A stretch of DNA of 64,000 nucleotides, taken from the NCBI RefSeq assembly GCF_023558375.1, contig NZ_CP083761.1, forward strand, positions 4,667,001-4,731,000. The letters are read 5' to 3'. The stretch comes from Chroococcidiopsis sp. CCMEE 29 (GTDB lineage: Bacteria; Cyanobacteriota; Cyanobacteriia; Cyanobacteriales; Chroococcidiopsidaceae). Of this stretch, positions 27,825-37,002 are shown piece after piece. The first letter of the stretch is position 1, and every line of letters starts with the position of its first letter. The position numbers and the translations under genes are program-made. The notes beneath the pieces are model-generated. The model was not told where the DNA came from. It did not search any database and saw only the letters and a program-made list of their open reading frames with translations.

Positions 27825-29579
27825 ATGAATTCAACTTCAAACCTACCAAAATCGCTTGTTCGAGCCGCGAGTTTAGCGGAACTTCAGCAAAAAAGACAGT
27901 TACTTGTCCATCTCAACAACCAGACAATCGCCTTGTTTTACAGCCATGATCGGGTTTATGCAATCGACAACCGCTGTCCGCACATGGGCTTTCCCCTACA
28001 TGGCAGCGTGTGCAAAGACGGCATTGTCACCTGTCCTTGGCACTATGCCCGCTTCGATCTGGCAAGCGGCGGCACATTCGATTCGTGGGCAGATGATGTG
28101 CGATCGTTCCCGGTACAAATCCACGAAGGAGAAGTATGGATCGATGTAACGCCACAGGTTAATCCACGAGTTCAGCAGCAACAGCGATTGCAGGATGGCT
28201 TGGAGCAGGGAATTTCGCTTGTGATTGCCAAGTCAGTGATTGCCTTGCTCGATATGGGCGTTACTCCAACTGAGCCGTTTCAGGTTGGGTTAACCTTTGG
28301 GACACGCTACAACAAAGCGGGGTGGGATACTGGATTGACGATTCTTACCTGCATGATGAATCTGCTACCGTACCTAGATGCCGACGATCGCCCCCGTGCA
28401 CTGTATCAAGGACTTTCTGCTGTCGCACGGGACAGTACCGAAGCACCACCCCATTTTCGGGTACATCCCCTGCCCACAGCTGACATTGATTTCCCAACCT
28501 TAAAAACCTGGTTCCGTCAGTTTATTGAACAGCGCGATCGCGAAGCCGCAGAACGCTGTTTGATGACGGCAGTACAATCTGGCATGGCGCGAAACCAGAT
28601 TGCCGAGATGCTGTTTGCTGCTGCTACCGATCATCGCTACCTCGATGCAGGGCATGTGCTGGATTTCATCAACAAAGCCTTGGAAGCGCTAGATACAGTC
28701 AATTGGCAGGAGGCAGAGCCCGTGCTAGCAAGCTTAGTATCGGGCTTGGCAAATGCAACCCGGATGGAGGAGTCAAGTTCGTGGCGCTATCCGGTAGATT
28801 TGGTGACGATTCTTGAATCTGCGTTTGAGCAATTACCTTCCGCTTTAGAAGCCGGAGTGTCCCAACGAGGACGTTGGACTCGACAAGCGGAGTTGCTGCC
28901 GATTCTGTTCGGTGAGGATGCTCAGGCAATTGCCGATGGGTTGCTCAACGCTTTACAGTCTGGCTGCACCGAGGAGCAGTTAGCTGGAATTGTCACCTAT
29001 GCTGCTGCTCTGAGAGTGGCTCGCTTTCACACCAATAACGATCACGGCGATTGGAACACCGCACATCATCCTTTCACCTTTGCCAATGCTGTGCAGCAAG
29101 GCTTACGACGAGTTCCGACGATTGAGCTACTGCGTGGTGTGTTCGATGCGGCAATGAGTGTGTATCTTAATCGATTTCTCAATGTGCCGCCCGCTCGCTT
29201 ACCGGAGCCAGACACGGTTGCTGAACCGGATTTATTGCTCAATCGCTTGCCAGAACACCTTGATCGCCAGCAACAGGTGAACGAAACGGGATGGCTGGTG
29301 GCGCAGTATCTTTACAGTGGTGGCAAGCCAGAACGATTAATGGCGATGCTGGCGAAACTAATGCTGCGTGAAAATCGAGATTTTCATGTGATTCAGTCGC
29401 TAGAGGCAGCGTTCCGGCTCTATACCCAGTTGGCTGACGCACCAGAAGGGGTACATGTGTTGGTGGCTACGGCGCGGTATTTGGCGGCTCATGCACCGAC
29501 GATGCGATCGCAGGAGCAAACCTATCAGATGGCATATCGCTTGCATCGGGGCGATCGTCTGTTTGAAGAATCTCAATAA
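27825..29579 (+). CDS. Rieske [2Fe-2S] protein with large helical C-terminal region
   Basis: 584 residues from ATG 27825. The N-terminal 105 residues form a Rieske ferredoxin domain with C51-P-H53 and C70-P-W-H73 as cluster ligands, in the order CPHMGFPLHG ... CPWHYARFD. The remaining 470 residues are Ala/Leu-rich and helical, with patches such as TFGTRYNKAGWDTGLTILTC and HHPFTFANAVQQGLRR. No oxygenase mononuclear-iron motif is seen, so it is not a standard ring-hydroxylating oxygenase. It is probably an electron-transfer module fused to an uncharacterised domain. No signal peptide. Neighbours give no clue. Confidence 0.82.
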   Translation: MNSTSNLPKSLVRAASLAELQQKRQLLVHLNNQTIALFYSHDRVYAIDNRCPHMGFPLHGSVCKDGIVTCPWHYARFDLASGGTFDSWADDVRSFPVQIHEGEVWIDVTPQVNPRVQQQQRLQDGLEQGISLVIAKSVIALLDMGVTPTEPFQVGLTFGTRYNKAGWDTGLTILTCMMNLLPYLDADDRPRALYQGLSAVARDSTEAPPHFRVHPLPTADIDFPTLKTWFRQFIEQRDREAAERCLMTAVQSGMARNQIAEMLFAAATDHRYLDAGHVLDFINKALEALDTVNWQEAEPVLASLVSGLANATRMEESSSWRYPVDLVTILESAFEQLPSALEAGVSQRGRWTRQAELLPILFGEDAQAIADGLLNALQSGCTEEQLAGIVTYAAALRVARFHTNNDHGDWNTAHHPFTFANAVQQGLRRVPTIELLRGVFDAAMSVYLNRFLNVPPARLPEPDTVAEPDLLLNRLPEHLDRQQQVNETGWLVAQYLYSGGKPERLMAMLAKLMLRENRDFHVIQSLEAAFRLYTQLADAPEGVHVLVATARYLAAHAPTMRSQEQTYQMAYRLHRGDRLFEESQ

Positions 29580-29759
29580 GTCAGCCTACGATCCCCACTG
29601 TGCAGTAAATTATAGTCTTGGCGATCGCAATCGTCAGTCAGGGTTTTTATCTTCAAAAAGAGATAAAGCCTGTAATAAGGCTCAGCGCATCTCGATCCCG
29701 TATACTCTGCGCTGGGATAGACTTTAAAAATAAAGACATCACCTAACCTTAAGGTTTTT

Positions 29760-30653
29760 ATGGCAACTCAACCAGAGGTGGTCAAGCAGAGTGACTTGCT
29801 AAACCAGTTGGTTCTTGACCGCAACACCATGGAAGAACTGGGACACGTGGATGTAGTGTGGATGCATCCTCCAGTGCATCGAGTGTTAGGTTTTATTTGT
29901 AAATCCGGCTTTTTAGGGACTAAAAAGACAGCATTTAATCTGGCTCAAATTACAACGCTGGGAGCGAACAGCATTTTGGTTAATGCTCAGCCAGTTGAGA
30001 CAGATTCTGAAAAAGTTCGAAAGCTTGAATCTCTGCTCGATTGTGAAGTTTGGAGTGATGCTGGCAATAAAATTGGCAGAATTACTGACTGTCTGTTCAA
30101 CCTCAAAACCGGACTAATTACTCAATATTTATTTGTTTCGAGTGGATGGGGTGGAATGGCAGGTGAAATTTATCTGCTACTACCAAGTAAGGTTTTGAGC
30201 TTTGGGAGAAAACGAGTGCTGGTTTCAGAAGCAGCAGCCCAAACTTTAACAGTGTATCGCGAAGGCATAAAACAAAAACTGACTAAAGCTAGAAATATCT
30301 TTAAAGAAGACTACATCCAGGTAACCCAAGAGGTGCGATCGCTGGCTAAACAGGCTCAAGCGGCAACCGAACAGGCAAAAGAACGTGCCCAAATTCTAGC
30401 AGAACAAGCAAAAGAGAAGGTACACTCGCTTAATCAACAACTCAAAGAGGAAACTCAAACCTTTGCTAAACAAGCCCAAGAAAAGAGCCAAATCCTGGTT
30501 GAACAAGTGAAAGAGCGAGCCCAAACCGTTAGCGAACAGGTCAAAGAAAAGCGACCGGCGATTGAGAAAAACATAGAAGTTCCGCCAACTCCTTCCCCAG
30601 CAACGACCAGTAACGTAACGGCGACAGAAGATGACGATGAGCCGTGGATATAA
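29760..30653 (+). CDS. PRC-barrel protein with amphipathic helical tail
   Basis: 297 residues from ATG 29760. Two PRC-barrel-like beta domains are visible: SDLLNQLVLDRNTMEELGHVD... and LLDCEVWSDAGNKIGRITDCLF. PRC barrels occur in photosynthetic reaction-centre H subunits and in RimM. Residues about 180-265 form a long repetitive helix with an 11-residue periodicity of the kind QAKERAQILAEQ, similar to apolipoprotein- or LEA-like amphipathic helices. The tail is Pro/Thr-rich and ends acidic (EDDDEPWI). It is a cyanobacterial architecture of unknown function, possibly membrane-surface associated. A hairpin with arms CAGCGCA/TGCGCTG (29683-29714) lies upstream. Confidence 0.78.
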   Translation: MATQPEVVKQSDLLNQLVLDRNTMEELGHVDVVWMHPPVHRVLGFICKSGFLGTKKTAFNLAQITTLGANSILVNAQPVETDSEKVRKLESLLDCEVWSDAGNKIGRITDCLFNLKTGLITQYLFVSSGWGGMAGEIYLLLPSKVLSFGRKRVLVSEAAAQTLTVYREGIKQKLTKARNIFKEDYIQVTQEVRSLAKQAQAATEQAKERAQILAEQAKEKVHSLNQQLKEETQTFAKQAQEKSQILVEQVKERAQTVSEQVKEKRPAIEKNIEVPPTPSPATTSNVTATEDDDEPWI

Positions 30654-30814
30654 GTGTCCCACCGATTTGCTATCCAACTAGAAGGACGCAAATAGTGCAA
30701 ACTAGATTAAGGTTCAGCTGTTGCCATACCTGCTCGTTTCTGGTAGTAGAAGCGGGGTAAGGAAGCCGTAACCGCTGACTCTAAATTTATTCACAACCTC
30801 CTGTCTGATTGCAC

Positions 30815-31633
30815 ATGTTTTGGCCTTTTAAGCCTGCTTTTCAAAAACAAATTGCTCGAATTGAAATCACTGGGGCGATCGCTAGTGCTACTCGCAAACA
30901 GGTACTAGAAGCCCTCAAAACGGTGGAGGAAAAACGCTTTCCTGCCTTACTACTACGCATTGATAGCCCTGGTGGTACGGTTGGAGATTCCCAAGAAATC
31001 TATAGTGCTTTAAAGCGACTACGGGAAAAAATCAAAATTATTGCTAGTTTTGGCAATATCTCCGCTTCCGGTGGCGTTTACATTGGCATGGGAGCTACTC
31101 ACATCATGGCTAACCCAGGCACAATTACTGGCAGCATTGGTGTAATTTTGCGGGGTAATAACCTAGAACGCCTACTGCAAAAAATCGGTGTCTCGTTCAA
31201 GGTGGTTAAGTCGGGTCCTTACAAAGACATTTTGGCTTTTGACCGCGAATTAACCCAGCCAGAACAACACATCCTGCAAGAGTTGATTGACACCAGTTAC
31301 CAGCAGTTCGTGCAAACAGTTGCAGAGGGTCGCAACTTGGCGGTAGATGCGGTTAAAAGTTTTGCCGATGGTCGAATTTTCACTGGACAGCAAGCTTTAG
31401 AACTAGGTGTGATAGATCGGCTGGGAACAGAGGAAGATGCTCGTCGGTGGGCGGCAGAATTGGTGGGTCTTGACCCCAATAAAACCAAGTGCTACACCCT
31501 AGAAGAACGTAAACCGTTGTTAACTCGCTTGCTGTCGGGAAACCGTCAAGCATTGGTTCTATCATCTGGAGTTGATTGGGTCGAGTTTGAGATGTCTACT
31601 AGTGGTTTACCTTTGTGGCTGTATCGGCCCTAA
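30815..31633 (+). CDS. sppA: SppA-type signal peptide peptidase (S49)
   Basis: 272 residues. ATG 30815 (MFWPFKPAFQKQI) is preferred to the in-frame TTG at 30809. This short SppA form degrades signal peptides left in the membrane. The Ser nucleophile is about S85 in NISASGGVYIG and the general base is about K132 in VVKSGPYKD. LLLRIDSPGGTV and MANPGTITGSIGV are also typical. There is only weak N-terminal hydrophobicity, so membrane anchoring is not obvious. Followed by a hairpin at 31659-31712. Confidence 0.9.
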   Translation: MFWPFKPAFQKQIARIEITGAIASATRKQVLEALKTVEEKRFPALLLRIDSPGGTVGDSQEIYSALKRLREKIKIIASFGNISASGGVYIGMGATHIMANPGTITGSIGVILRGNNLERLLQKIGVSFKVVKSGPYKDILAFDRELTQPEQHILQELIDTSYQQFVQTVAEGRNLAVDAVKSFADGRIFTGQQALELGVIDRLGTEEDARRWAAELVGLDPNKTKCYTLEERKPLLTRLLSGNRQALVLSSGVDWVEFEMSTSGLPLWLYRP

Positions 31634-31658
31634 TTAATTAAGTTGTTGGTTATTGGTT

Positions 31659-31712
31659 GTTGGTTGTTAAATATTAATTTTTGGCGCTAACAATTCAAAA
31701 CTAACAACTAAC
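31659..31712. terminator. Hairpin after sppA
   Basis: GTTGGTTGTTA (31659-31669) pairs with TAACAACTAAC (31702-31712), with one G-T pair. It is part of the GTTGGTTATTGG filler-type repeat that often follows cyanobacterial genes. It could terminate sppA or be only a repeat. Confidence 0.4.
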
Positions 31713-31812
31713 CCTTATGGTTATTAGTTAGTGATTATTAAACGTTGTTTTTTGCTTTAAGAACTAAAAAATAACAAGTAAAACCTAATTGAGATACATG
31801 GAGGAAATTGGC

Positions 31813-32232
31813 GTGGAGTGGCAAATCCGAGCAATTCGCGGGGCAACAACTGTTTCCGAAAATACGGTTGAGGCGATTCGAGCAGCAGTGATGGAACTGC
31901 TAGATGAAGTAGAAGCGCGCAACCAGCTCGATCCAACTGAAATTATTAGTGCTACTTTCACTGTCACCCGCGATTTGGATGCTGTTTTCCCCGCTGCGAT
32001 CGCCCGCAACCGCCCTAACTGGGACAATGTACCCATGTTGGATGTGCAGCAAATGCACGTAGAGGGAAGTTTGGAGCGTTGCATCCGGTTGTTAATCCAC
32101 ATTAACCTCCGAGTTTCCCATATTCAGGTTTGTCACACCTATCTACGTCAAGCTCAAACCTTACGCCCAGATTGGAGCGTACCCCAACCCGGTGTGCTGC
32201 CACCAACAGCGGTGAAGTCCCAGGTCAGGTGA
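31813..32232 (+). CDS. aroH: Chorismate mutase, AroH class
   Basis: 139 residues. GTG 31813 is chosen because GGAGGAA precedes it and the product then begins MEWQIRAIRGATTVSENTVEAI, the usual AroH start. It converts chorismate to prephenate for Phe/Tyr synthesis. Typical features are the N-terminal RAIRGATT (active-site Arg), FTVTRDLDAVFPA, and the PMLDVQQMHVEGSLERCIR segment with active-site residues. The trimeric barrel fold is known for the family. The gene lies 180 bases after sppA and is convergent with crtR. Confidence 0.9.
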   Translation: MEWQIRAIRGATTVSENTVEAIRAAVMELLDEVEARNQLDPTEIISATFTVTRDLDAVFPAAIARNRPNWDNVPMLDVQQMHVEGSLERCIRLLIHINLRVSHIQVCHTYLRQAQTLRPDWSVPQPGVLPPTAVKSQVR

Positions 32233-32238
32233 GATAGC

Positions 32239-32318
32239 AAGGAGCAGGGGAAGCAGGGGGAGCAGGGGGAGAAATTCCCCGCGTCACCGCGTCACCGTGT
32301 CACCGTGTCCTCTTCCTG
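32239..32318. repeat. G-rich and GTCACCGC short tandem repeats
   Basis: GGAGCAGGGGAAGCAGGGGG-type units run to about 32271. They are followed on the opposite sense by GTCACCGC / GTCACCGTG units from 32282 to 32310. The second part overlaps the 3' end of crtR, whose last residues (TVTR) and stop codon are made of repeat. These resemble the short tandemly repeated repetitive sequences known in cyanobacteria. Confidence 0.65.
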
Positions 32319-33209
32319 ACTCCTCACTTGCTTGCTATGAAACCGAATTCCCAAAAAAACGTCGTAAAGGAAACTGAAAAAGTTTTTTCCTTGCAGCAAT
32401 CCTAAAGATTGATCGCAGCCTTTGGTATCTAAAAGGGGCTTGGTAGCATAGTAAGCAGGCTGATAGTTATACCAGGGGATAGAAGGCCACAAGTGATGAA
32501 TTAGGTGATAATTCTGCCCCATAATCAGGATGTTGAGAAGTGGATTGGGGTAGACTCGGGCGTTTTTCCAGCGATCGCGCTCTTGATGAGGGCGATGAGG
32601 CAAATAATCAAAAAACAATCCCAGTGCCAGTCCCACCACGGCAGTAGGGATGAACCAAAAATTGAGAATGTAACCCAAGAAGTGGTACTGAATTGAGACG
32701 TAGAAAATAGCAGCGACCAATAAACGGCTTAAGAACCATTCCAACAGTTCGTACTTGCGCCACAGCTGTCGCTTAAAGAAAAATATTTCGTGGTAGAGAA
32801 AACGCGCATTAATCAACCATAGCGGTCCACCTGTGGAAACATAATGATCTGGGTCGTTTTCGGGATCGTTTACATGAGCATGATGCTGCAAATGCACCCG
32901 TGTAAAAACTGGGAAGGCAAAGGCTAACATTAGCGCGCTGCCGTGCCCCAAAATTGCATTAACGATCCGGTTACGATGGGCCGATTGGTGACAAGCATCG
33001 TGAATCACCGTACCAGCGATGTGCAAGGCAAGTACATTAGTAGTGAAGCAGGACCAGTGGGGCCATCCCCAAAGCCAGTAACCACAGTTCGATAGCACCA
33101 GCATGGTAAGCGCTGCTAAAAACATCAGCAACGTGGGATTAAAATCACCAGGAGGCGCTAAAAACTCTTTAGGTACTGTCAGCGGCTTCTGCGCCTTCGA
33201 CATCAACAT
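32292..33209 (-). CDS. crtR: Beta-carotene hydroxylase CrtR
   Basis: 305 residues from ATG 33209, with GGAG five bases upstream. This fatty-acid-desaturase-fold di-iron enzyme of the membrane hydroxylates beta-ionone rings (beta-carotene to zeaxanthin, or deoxymyxol to myxol). The three His clusters are HDACH (70-74), HLQHH (106-110) and HLIHH (235-239). The N-terminal TVPKEFLAPPGDFNPTLLMF, FTRVHLQHH and a GGPLWLINARF-type segment are hallmarks of cyanobacterial CrtR. Several hydrophobic spans are present. The last residues, EEDTVTR, come from tandem repeat DNA. Divergent from pyk. Confidence 0.92.
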   Translation of the reverse strand: MLMSKAQKPLTVPKEFLAPPGDFNPTLLMFLAALTMLVLSNCGYWLWGWPHWSCFTTNVLALHIAGTVIHDACHQSAHRNRIVNAILGHGSALMLAFAFPVFTRVHLQHHAHVNDPENDPDHYVSTGGPLWLINARFLYHEIFFFKRQLWRKYELLEWFLSRLLVAAIFYVSIQYHFLGYILNFWFIPTAVVGLALGLFFDYLPHRPHQERDRWKNARVYPNPLLNILIMGQNYHLIHHLWPSIPWYNYQPAYYATKPLLDTKGCDQSLGLLQGKNFFSFLYDVFLGIRFHSKQVRSQEEDTVTR

Positions 33210-33347
33210 TTTTACTCCTGACTAATCAAGTATTGCGTAGTGTATGATACGCCAATTTAGAGTACTAAAGTTTTTATGTAGCACAAGTCACCTACTTCCT
33301 TCTAAAGAGGTAGCTGAATAGCGGTATGATTCCAGTACCTCTCTGGA

Positions 33348-35126
33348 ATGGCATTCATGCAACTAAAAGACTCTCTACGCCGGACAAAGATTGTCGCCAC
33401 GATTGGTCCCGCTACCAGTAGCCCAGAGGTGCTACGGGCATTGATTGAAGCGGGTGCAACGACACTGCGACTTAATTTTTCCCATGGCACTCATGCCGAT
33501 CATCAGCGCAGTATTCGATTAATCCGGCAAACAGCCTTTGAACTCGATCGACCCGTGGGCATTCTCCAAGACCTACAAGGACCAAAAATTCGCTTGGGGC
33601 AGTTTGAAACCGGGTCTGTAGAGGTAAGAAAAGGCGATCACTTCACCTTAACTAGCCGCTTGGTAGTAGGCAGTCAAGAAATTAGCTGCGTTACTTATGC
33701 TCTTTTAGCAGAAGAAGTCCCCTCAGGCTCAACAATTCTCCTCGATGATGGTCGAGTAGAAATGAAAGTAGAGGAAGTTGACCGCGCTGGCAAAGAGTTA
33801 CATTGTCGAGTCGTCGTAGGCGGGACGCTGTCTAATAACAAAGGTGTTAATTTTCCTGGAGTTTACTTATCAATTAAGGCACTCACAGACAAAGACCGAA
33901 AAGATTTGATGTTTGGTCTTGATCAAGGCGTAGACTGGGTCGCCCTCTCATTTGTCCGCAACCCGCAAGATGTGTTGGAAATTAAAGAACTGATTTCTAG
34001 TGCCGGGAAGCAAGTGCCAGTCATTGCCAAAATTGAAAAACACGAAGCGATCGATCAAATGGAGGCAGTTCTATCCTTGTGTGATGGGGTGATGGTTGCC
34101 AGGGGCGACTTGGGTGTTGAACTCCCAGCTGAAGACGTTCCTATCCTCCAAAAACGGCTAATTGCTACAGCGAATCGGTTAGGCATTCCGATCATCACTG
34201 CCACTCAGATGTTAGACAGTATGGTTCACAGTCCCCGACCCACTCGCGCTGAGGTTTCGGATGTGGCAAATGCGATTTTGGATGGCACTGATGCGGTCAT
34301 GCTCTCCAATGAGACCGCTGTGGGTAAGTACCCAGTTCAAGCCGTGGCGACGATGGCTCGGATTGCGACTCGAATTGAGCAAGAACAAGGGCTGGCAGCG
34401 ACTCCACCCAGTATCAAAGATACCCGTCGCTCTATCCCGAATGCAATTAGTCAAGCCGTGGCTCAGATTGCGGAACAGCTAGAGGCGGCGGCGATTATGA
34501 CGCTGACGAAAACAGGTTCCACAGCTCGAAATGTGTCGAAGTTCCGACCAAACAAGCCAATTTTAGCCGTGACTCCCCATGTAGATGTGGCGCGACAGTT
34601 GCAGCTGGTGTGGGGCGTAAAACCACTATTGGTACTAGATTTGCCTTCAACGGGACAGACGTTTCAATCGGCGCTCAACGTGGCTCAGGAGAAAAATCTG
34701 TTGCGAGAGGGTGATTTAGTCGTAATGACTGCTGGGACGCTTCAGGGGGTATCGGGCTCAACGGATTTGATCAAGGTAGAGGTGGTGACGGCAGTACTGG
34801 GACAGGGAATTGGACTGGGACAAGGTTCAGTGAGTGGTAAGGCACGGGTGGCTTACACAGCAATGGATGTTGGGAATTTTAACTCGGGAGAGATTCTAGT
34901 AGCACATCGCACCAGTGCCGATTTTGTCGAGGCGATTCGCAAGGCAGCTGGAATTATTACAGAGGAGGAGAGTTTGACCAGTCATGCGGCGGTCATTGGT
35001 TTACGGCTGGGGGTGCCAGTGATTGTAGGGGTGAGGAAGGCGACAGAAGTTATTCGGGATGGAGCGATTTTGACGCTGGATATGCAGCGTGGCTTAGTTT
35101 ACTCGGGTACGATCGGGGGTGGTTAA
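33348..35126 (+). CDS. pyk: Pyruvate kinase with C-terminal PEP-utiliser domain
   Basis: 592 residues from ATG 33348 (a second Met four codons in is possible). It makes ATP and pyruvate from phosphoenolpyruvate. RRTKIVATIGPATSS, LRLNFSHG, the VIAKIEKHEAI active-site signature, MVARGDLGVELP and PIITATQMLDSM are canonical. After about residue 480 an extra swivelling domain follows with ITEEESLTSHAAVIGLRLGVP, where the His of TSHAA matches the phospho-histidine loop of PEP-utilising enzymes. This long form is common in Bacillus and cyanobacteria. The 138-bp divergent region with crtR holds its promoter. Confidence 0.95.
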   Translation: MAFMQLKDSLRRTKIVATIGPATSSPEVLRALIEAGATTLRLNFSHGTHADHQRSIRLIRQTAFELDRPVGILQDLQGPKIRLGQFETGSVEVRKGDHFTLTSRLVVGSQEISCVTYALLAEEVPSGSTILLDDGRVEMKVEEVDRAGKELHCRVVVGGTLSNNKGVNFPGVYLSIKALTDKDRKDLMFGLDQGVDWVALSFVRNPQDVLEIKELISSAGKQVPVIAKIEKHEAIDQMEAVLSLCDGVMVARGDLGVELPAEDVPILQKRLIATANRLGIPIITATQMLDSMVHSPRPTRAEVSDVANAILDGTDAVMLSNETAVGKYPVQAVATMARIATRIEQEQGLAATPPSIKDTRRSIPNAISQAVAQIAEQLEAAAIMTLTKTGSTARNVSKFRPNKPILAVTPHVDVARQLQLVWGVKPLLVLDLPSTGQTFQSALNVAQEKNLLREGDLVVMTAGTLQGVSGSTDLIKVEVVTAVLGQGIGLGQGSVSGKARVAYTAMDVGNFNSGEILVAHRTSADFVEAIRKAAGIITEEESLTSHAAVIGLRLGVPVIVGVRKATEVIRDGAILTLDMQRGLVYSGTIGGG

Positions 35127-35412
35127 CAAGAAATGACGCGGGGACGCAGGGACGCAGGGACGCGGAGCGTAAAAAGTGTTCCCTAACCGCATCCGGATGC
35201 AGGGTATCCAAGGGTCACGATCCCCCACTGAAAGACAAGCTTTCAGTGGCTCGATTACAGGTGGAGATCAGTTTCTCCATCTGTAATGTCTCCGCGTTCC
35301 CGCGTCTCCCCGTGCCCGCGTCCTCTTCAAAGGCTTCCCGGTCGGGTGATCGAAGATCAAAATTTAGCAGCAATACAATCAAATGCTCAAAATGACACGA
35401 TGAGGCTCAGGA
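35127..35412. repeat. Compound palindrome: inverted short tandem repeats around two hairpins
   Basis: GACGCGG/GACGCAGG units (35134-35167) face an inverted, C-rich counterpart at about 35290-35323. Between them are two hairpins. One pairs CCACTGAAAG (35225-35234) with CTTTCAGTGG (35240-35249). The other has 14-base arms at 35254-35267 and 35274-35287 with one G-T pair. The whole gap between pyk and the SagB-type gene is repeat-like, and I see no gene in it. Confidence 0.6.
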
Positions 35413-37002
35413 ATGTCAAGATTGAATGGAAAGGCGAAGCATCCTGAGACTTGTATGCCAGAACAGCACGGACCATTTGCTCAGCATTACCACGAGCGGA
35501 CTAAGTATGACCCTGAGACGATCGCTACCAAGGGTCAGGGGTTGGACTGGAATAAGCAACCAGTGCCTTTCAAGGAATACAAAATTGGCACTAGCTTTGA
35601 CCTGAAGCCATATCTCGAAGAACCAGAGACATTTGCAGATGACCCAGCTGGAACCTGGTGGCAGCGGTTGTCGCGGCTGCTATTTTGCAGCTATGGTTTA
35701 ACAGCTAGAGTGCCAACTATGATGGGACCAGTTTATCTTAGGGCTGCACCATCAGCCGGTGGCTTATATCCAGCTGAAGTATATTTGATTTCCCGTGGCA
35801 CACCACTTCTACCAGCTGGGTTGTATAACTACCAGCCTCAAACCCATTCCTTAATTCAATTTTGGGAAAGTGAGGTTTGGCAGAGTTTACAAACGGCTTG
35901 TGTTTGGCACCCAGTTTTAGAAAGTACCCAGCTAGCGATCGTGACTACTGCGATTTTCTATCGCTCTGCTTGGCGTTATCAAGACCGAGCATATCGGCGG
36001 ATTTTCTTAGATACAGGGCATCTGCTGGGTAATATTGAGTTGGCTGCCGCTTTGAATAATTACCGACCTCACTTAATTGGGGGGTTTGTGGATGAGGCGG
36101 TGAACCAGCTACTCTACCTTGACCCCGAACAGGAAGGAGCGATCGCTGTCATTCCCCTGGCAGATCTACTGGATGTAAAACAACACTTGCCACTCTATCA
36201 AACTGCTTTACCTTCTGCTACCCAAACCGAATATCCCAATATTCCAGATGGGGATTTACTCTTATACTGCCACCAGACGACACAGATTGAGTCAGGCACA
36301 ACCGCCAGGATTCGTTCCTTCGACTCGTCAGATTTGCCACAGGTGACCCAAGAAAAATCTCTCCAAGATAAATATAATTTTCCTTTTTGTCTCAAGGTTT
36401 CCTCTGCCACCTCCCCTATTGATTGGGGAGTAAATCTGGAAGGATTAGAAAACACAATCCTCACACGGCGCTCAACTCGCGCTTACAGTGGTGCCGAGTT
36501 GACTTTAGATGAACTGAAAGCTTTATTAGATTTTACCTATCAGCCCCAGCACTACATTGACCAAGGTTTGGATGGCAAGCCAGACTATTTTGACTTGAAT
36601 TTAATTGAGACATTTATCGCCGTGTCTGAGGTGGCTGGGTTGGAAGAAGGTTGCTACTACTACGCGCCGAAAGCCCAAGAACTACGACAAATTCGGTTTA
36701 AAAACTTCCGGCGAGAGTTGCACTACCTCTGTTTGGGACAAGAACTTGGTCGAGATGCAGCAGCAGTGCTGTTCCATACAGCAGATCTTAAAACAGCTGT
36801 GGCTCAGTATGGCGATCGCGTATATCGTTACCTACACATGGATGCTGGTCATTTAGGGCAAAGGCTGAATTTAGCTGCCATTCATCTCAATTTAGGCGTG
36901 AGCGGCATTGGTGGTTTCTTTGACGACCAAGTGAACGAAGTACTGGGTATTCCTGCTGATGAGGCAGTTTTGTACATTACCACACTTGGTCGTCCCAGAT
37001 AG
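35413..37002 (+). CDS. SagB-type nitroreductase/dehydrogenase, tandem-domain
   Basis: 529 residues from ATG 35413; ATG 35455 (MPEQHGPFAQHYHERTKYD) is a good alternative. Two FMN-binding nitroreductase-like halves occur in tandem: residues about 70-260 (APSAGGLYPAEVYLISRG) and about 340-529 (ILTRRSTRAYSGAELTLDELKALL, then DAGHLGQRLNLAA). This is the SagB/ThcOx family, whose members in azole-peptide clusters oxidise thiazolines to thiazoles. No YcaO cyclodehydratase, precursor peptide or transporter is nearby, so it is a stand-alone cyanobacterial member of unknown substrate. Confidence 0.85.
   Translation: MSRLNGKAKHPETCMPEQHGPFAQHYHERTKYDPETIATKGQGLDWNKQPVPFKEYKIGTSFDLKPYLEEPETFADDPAGTWWQRLSRLLFCSYGLTARVPTMMGPVYLRAAPSAGGLYPAEVYLISRGTPLLPAGLYNYQPQTHSLIQFWESEVWQSLQTACVWHPVLESTQLAIVTTAIFYRSAWRYQDRAYRRIFLDTGHLLGNIELAAALNNYRPHLIGGFVDEAVNQLLYLDPEQEGAIAVIPLADLLDVKQHLPLYQTALPSATQTEYPNIPDGDLLLYCHQTTQIESGTTARIRSFDSSDLPQVTQEKSLQDKYNFPFCLKVSSATSPIDWGVNLEGLENTILTRRSTRAYSGAELTLDELKALLDFTYQPQHYIDQGLDGKPDYFDLNLIETFIAVSEVAGLEEGCYYYAPKAQELRQIRFKNFRRELHYLCLGQELGRDAAAVLFHTADLKTAVAQYGDRVYRYLHMDAGHLGQRLNLAAIHLNLGVSGIGGFFDDQVNEVLGIPADEAVLYITTLGRPR

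Noticed and set aside
35160-35300. Possible tRNA or riboswitch between pyk and the SagB-like gene
   Set aside because: The two hairpins do not form a cloverleaf, and no conserved riboswitch core is visible; the sequence fits a dispersed repeat.
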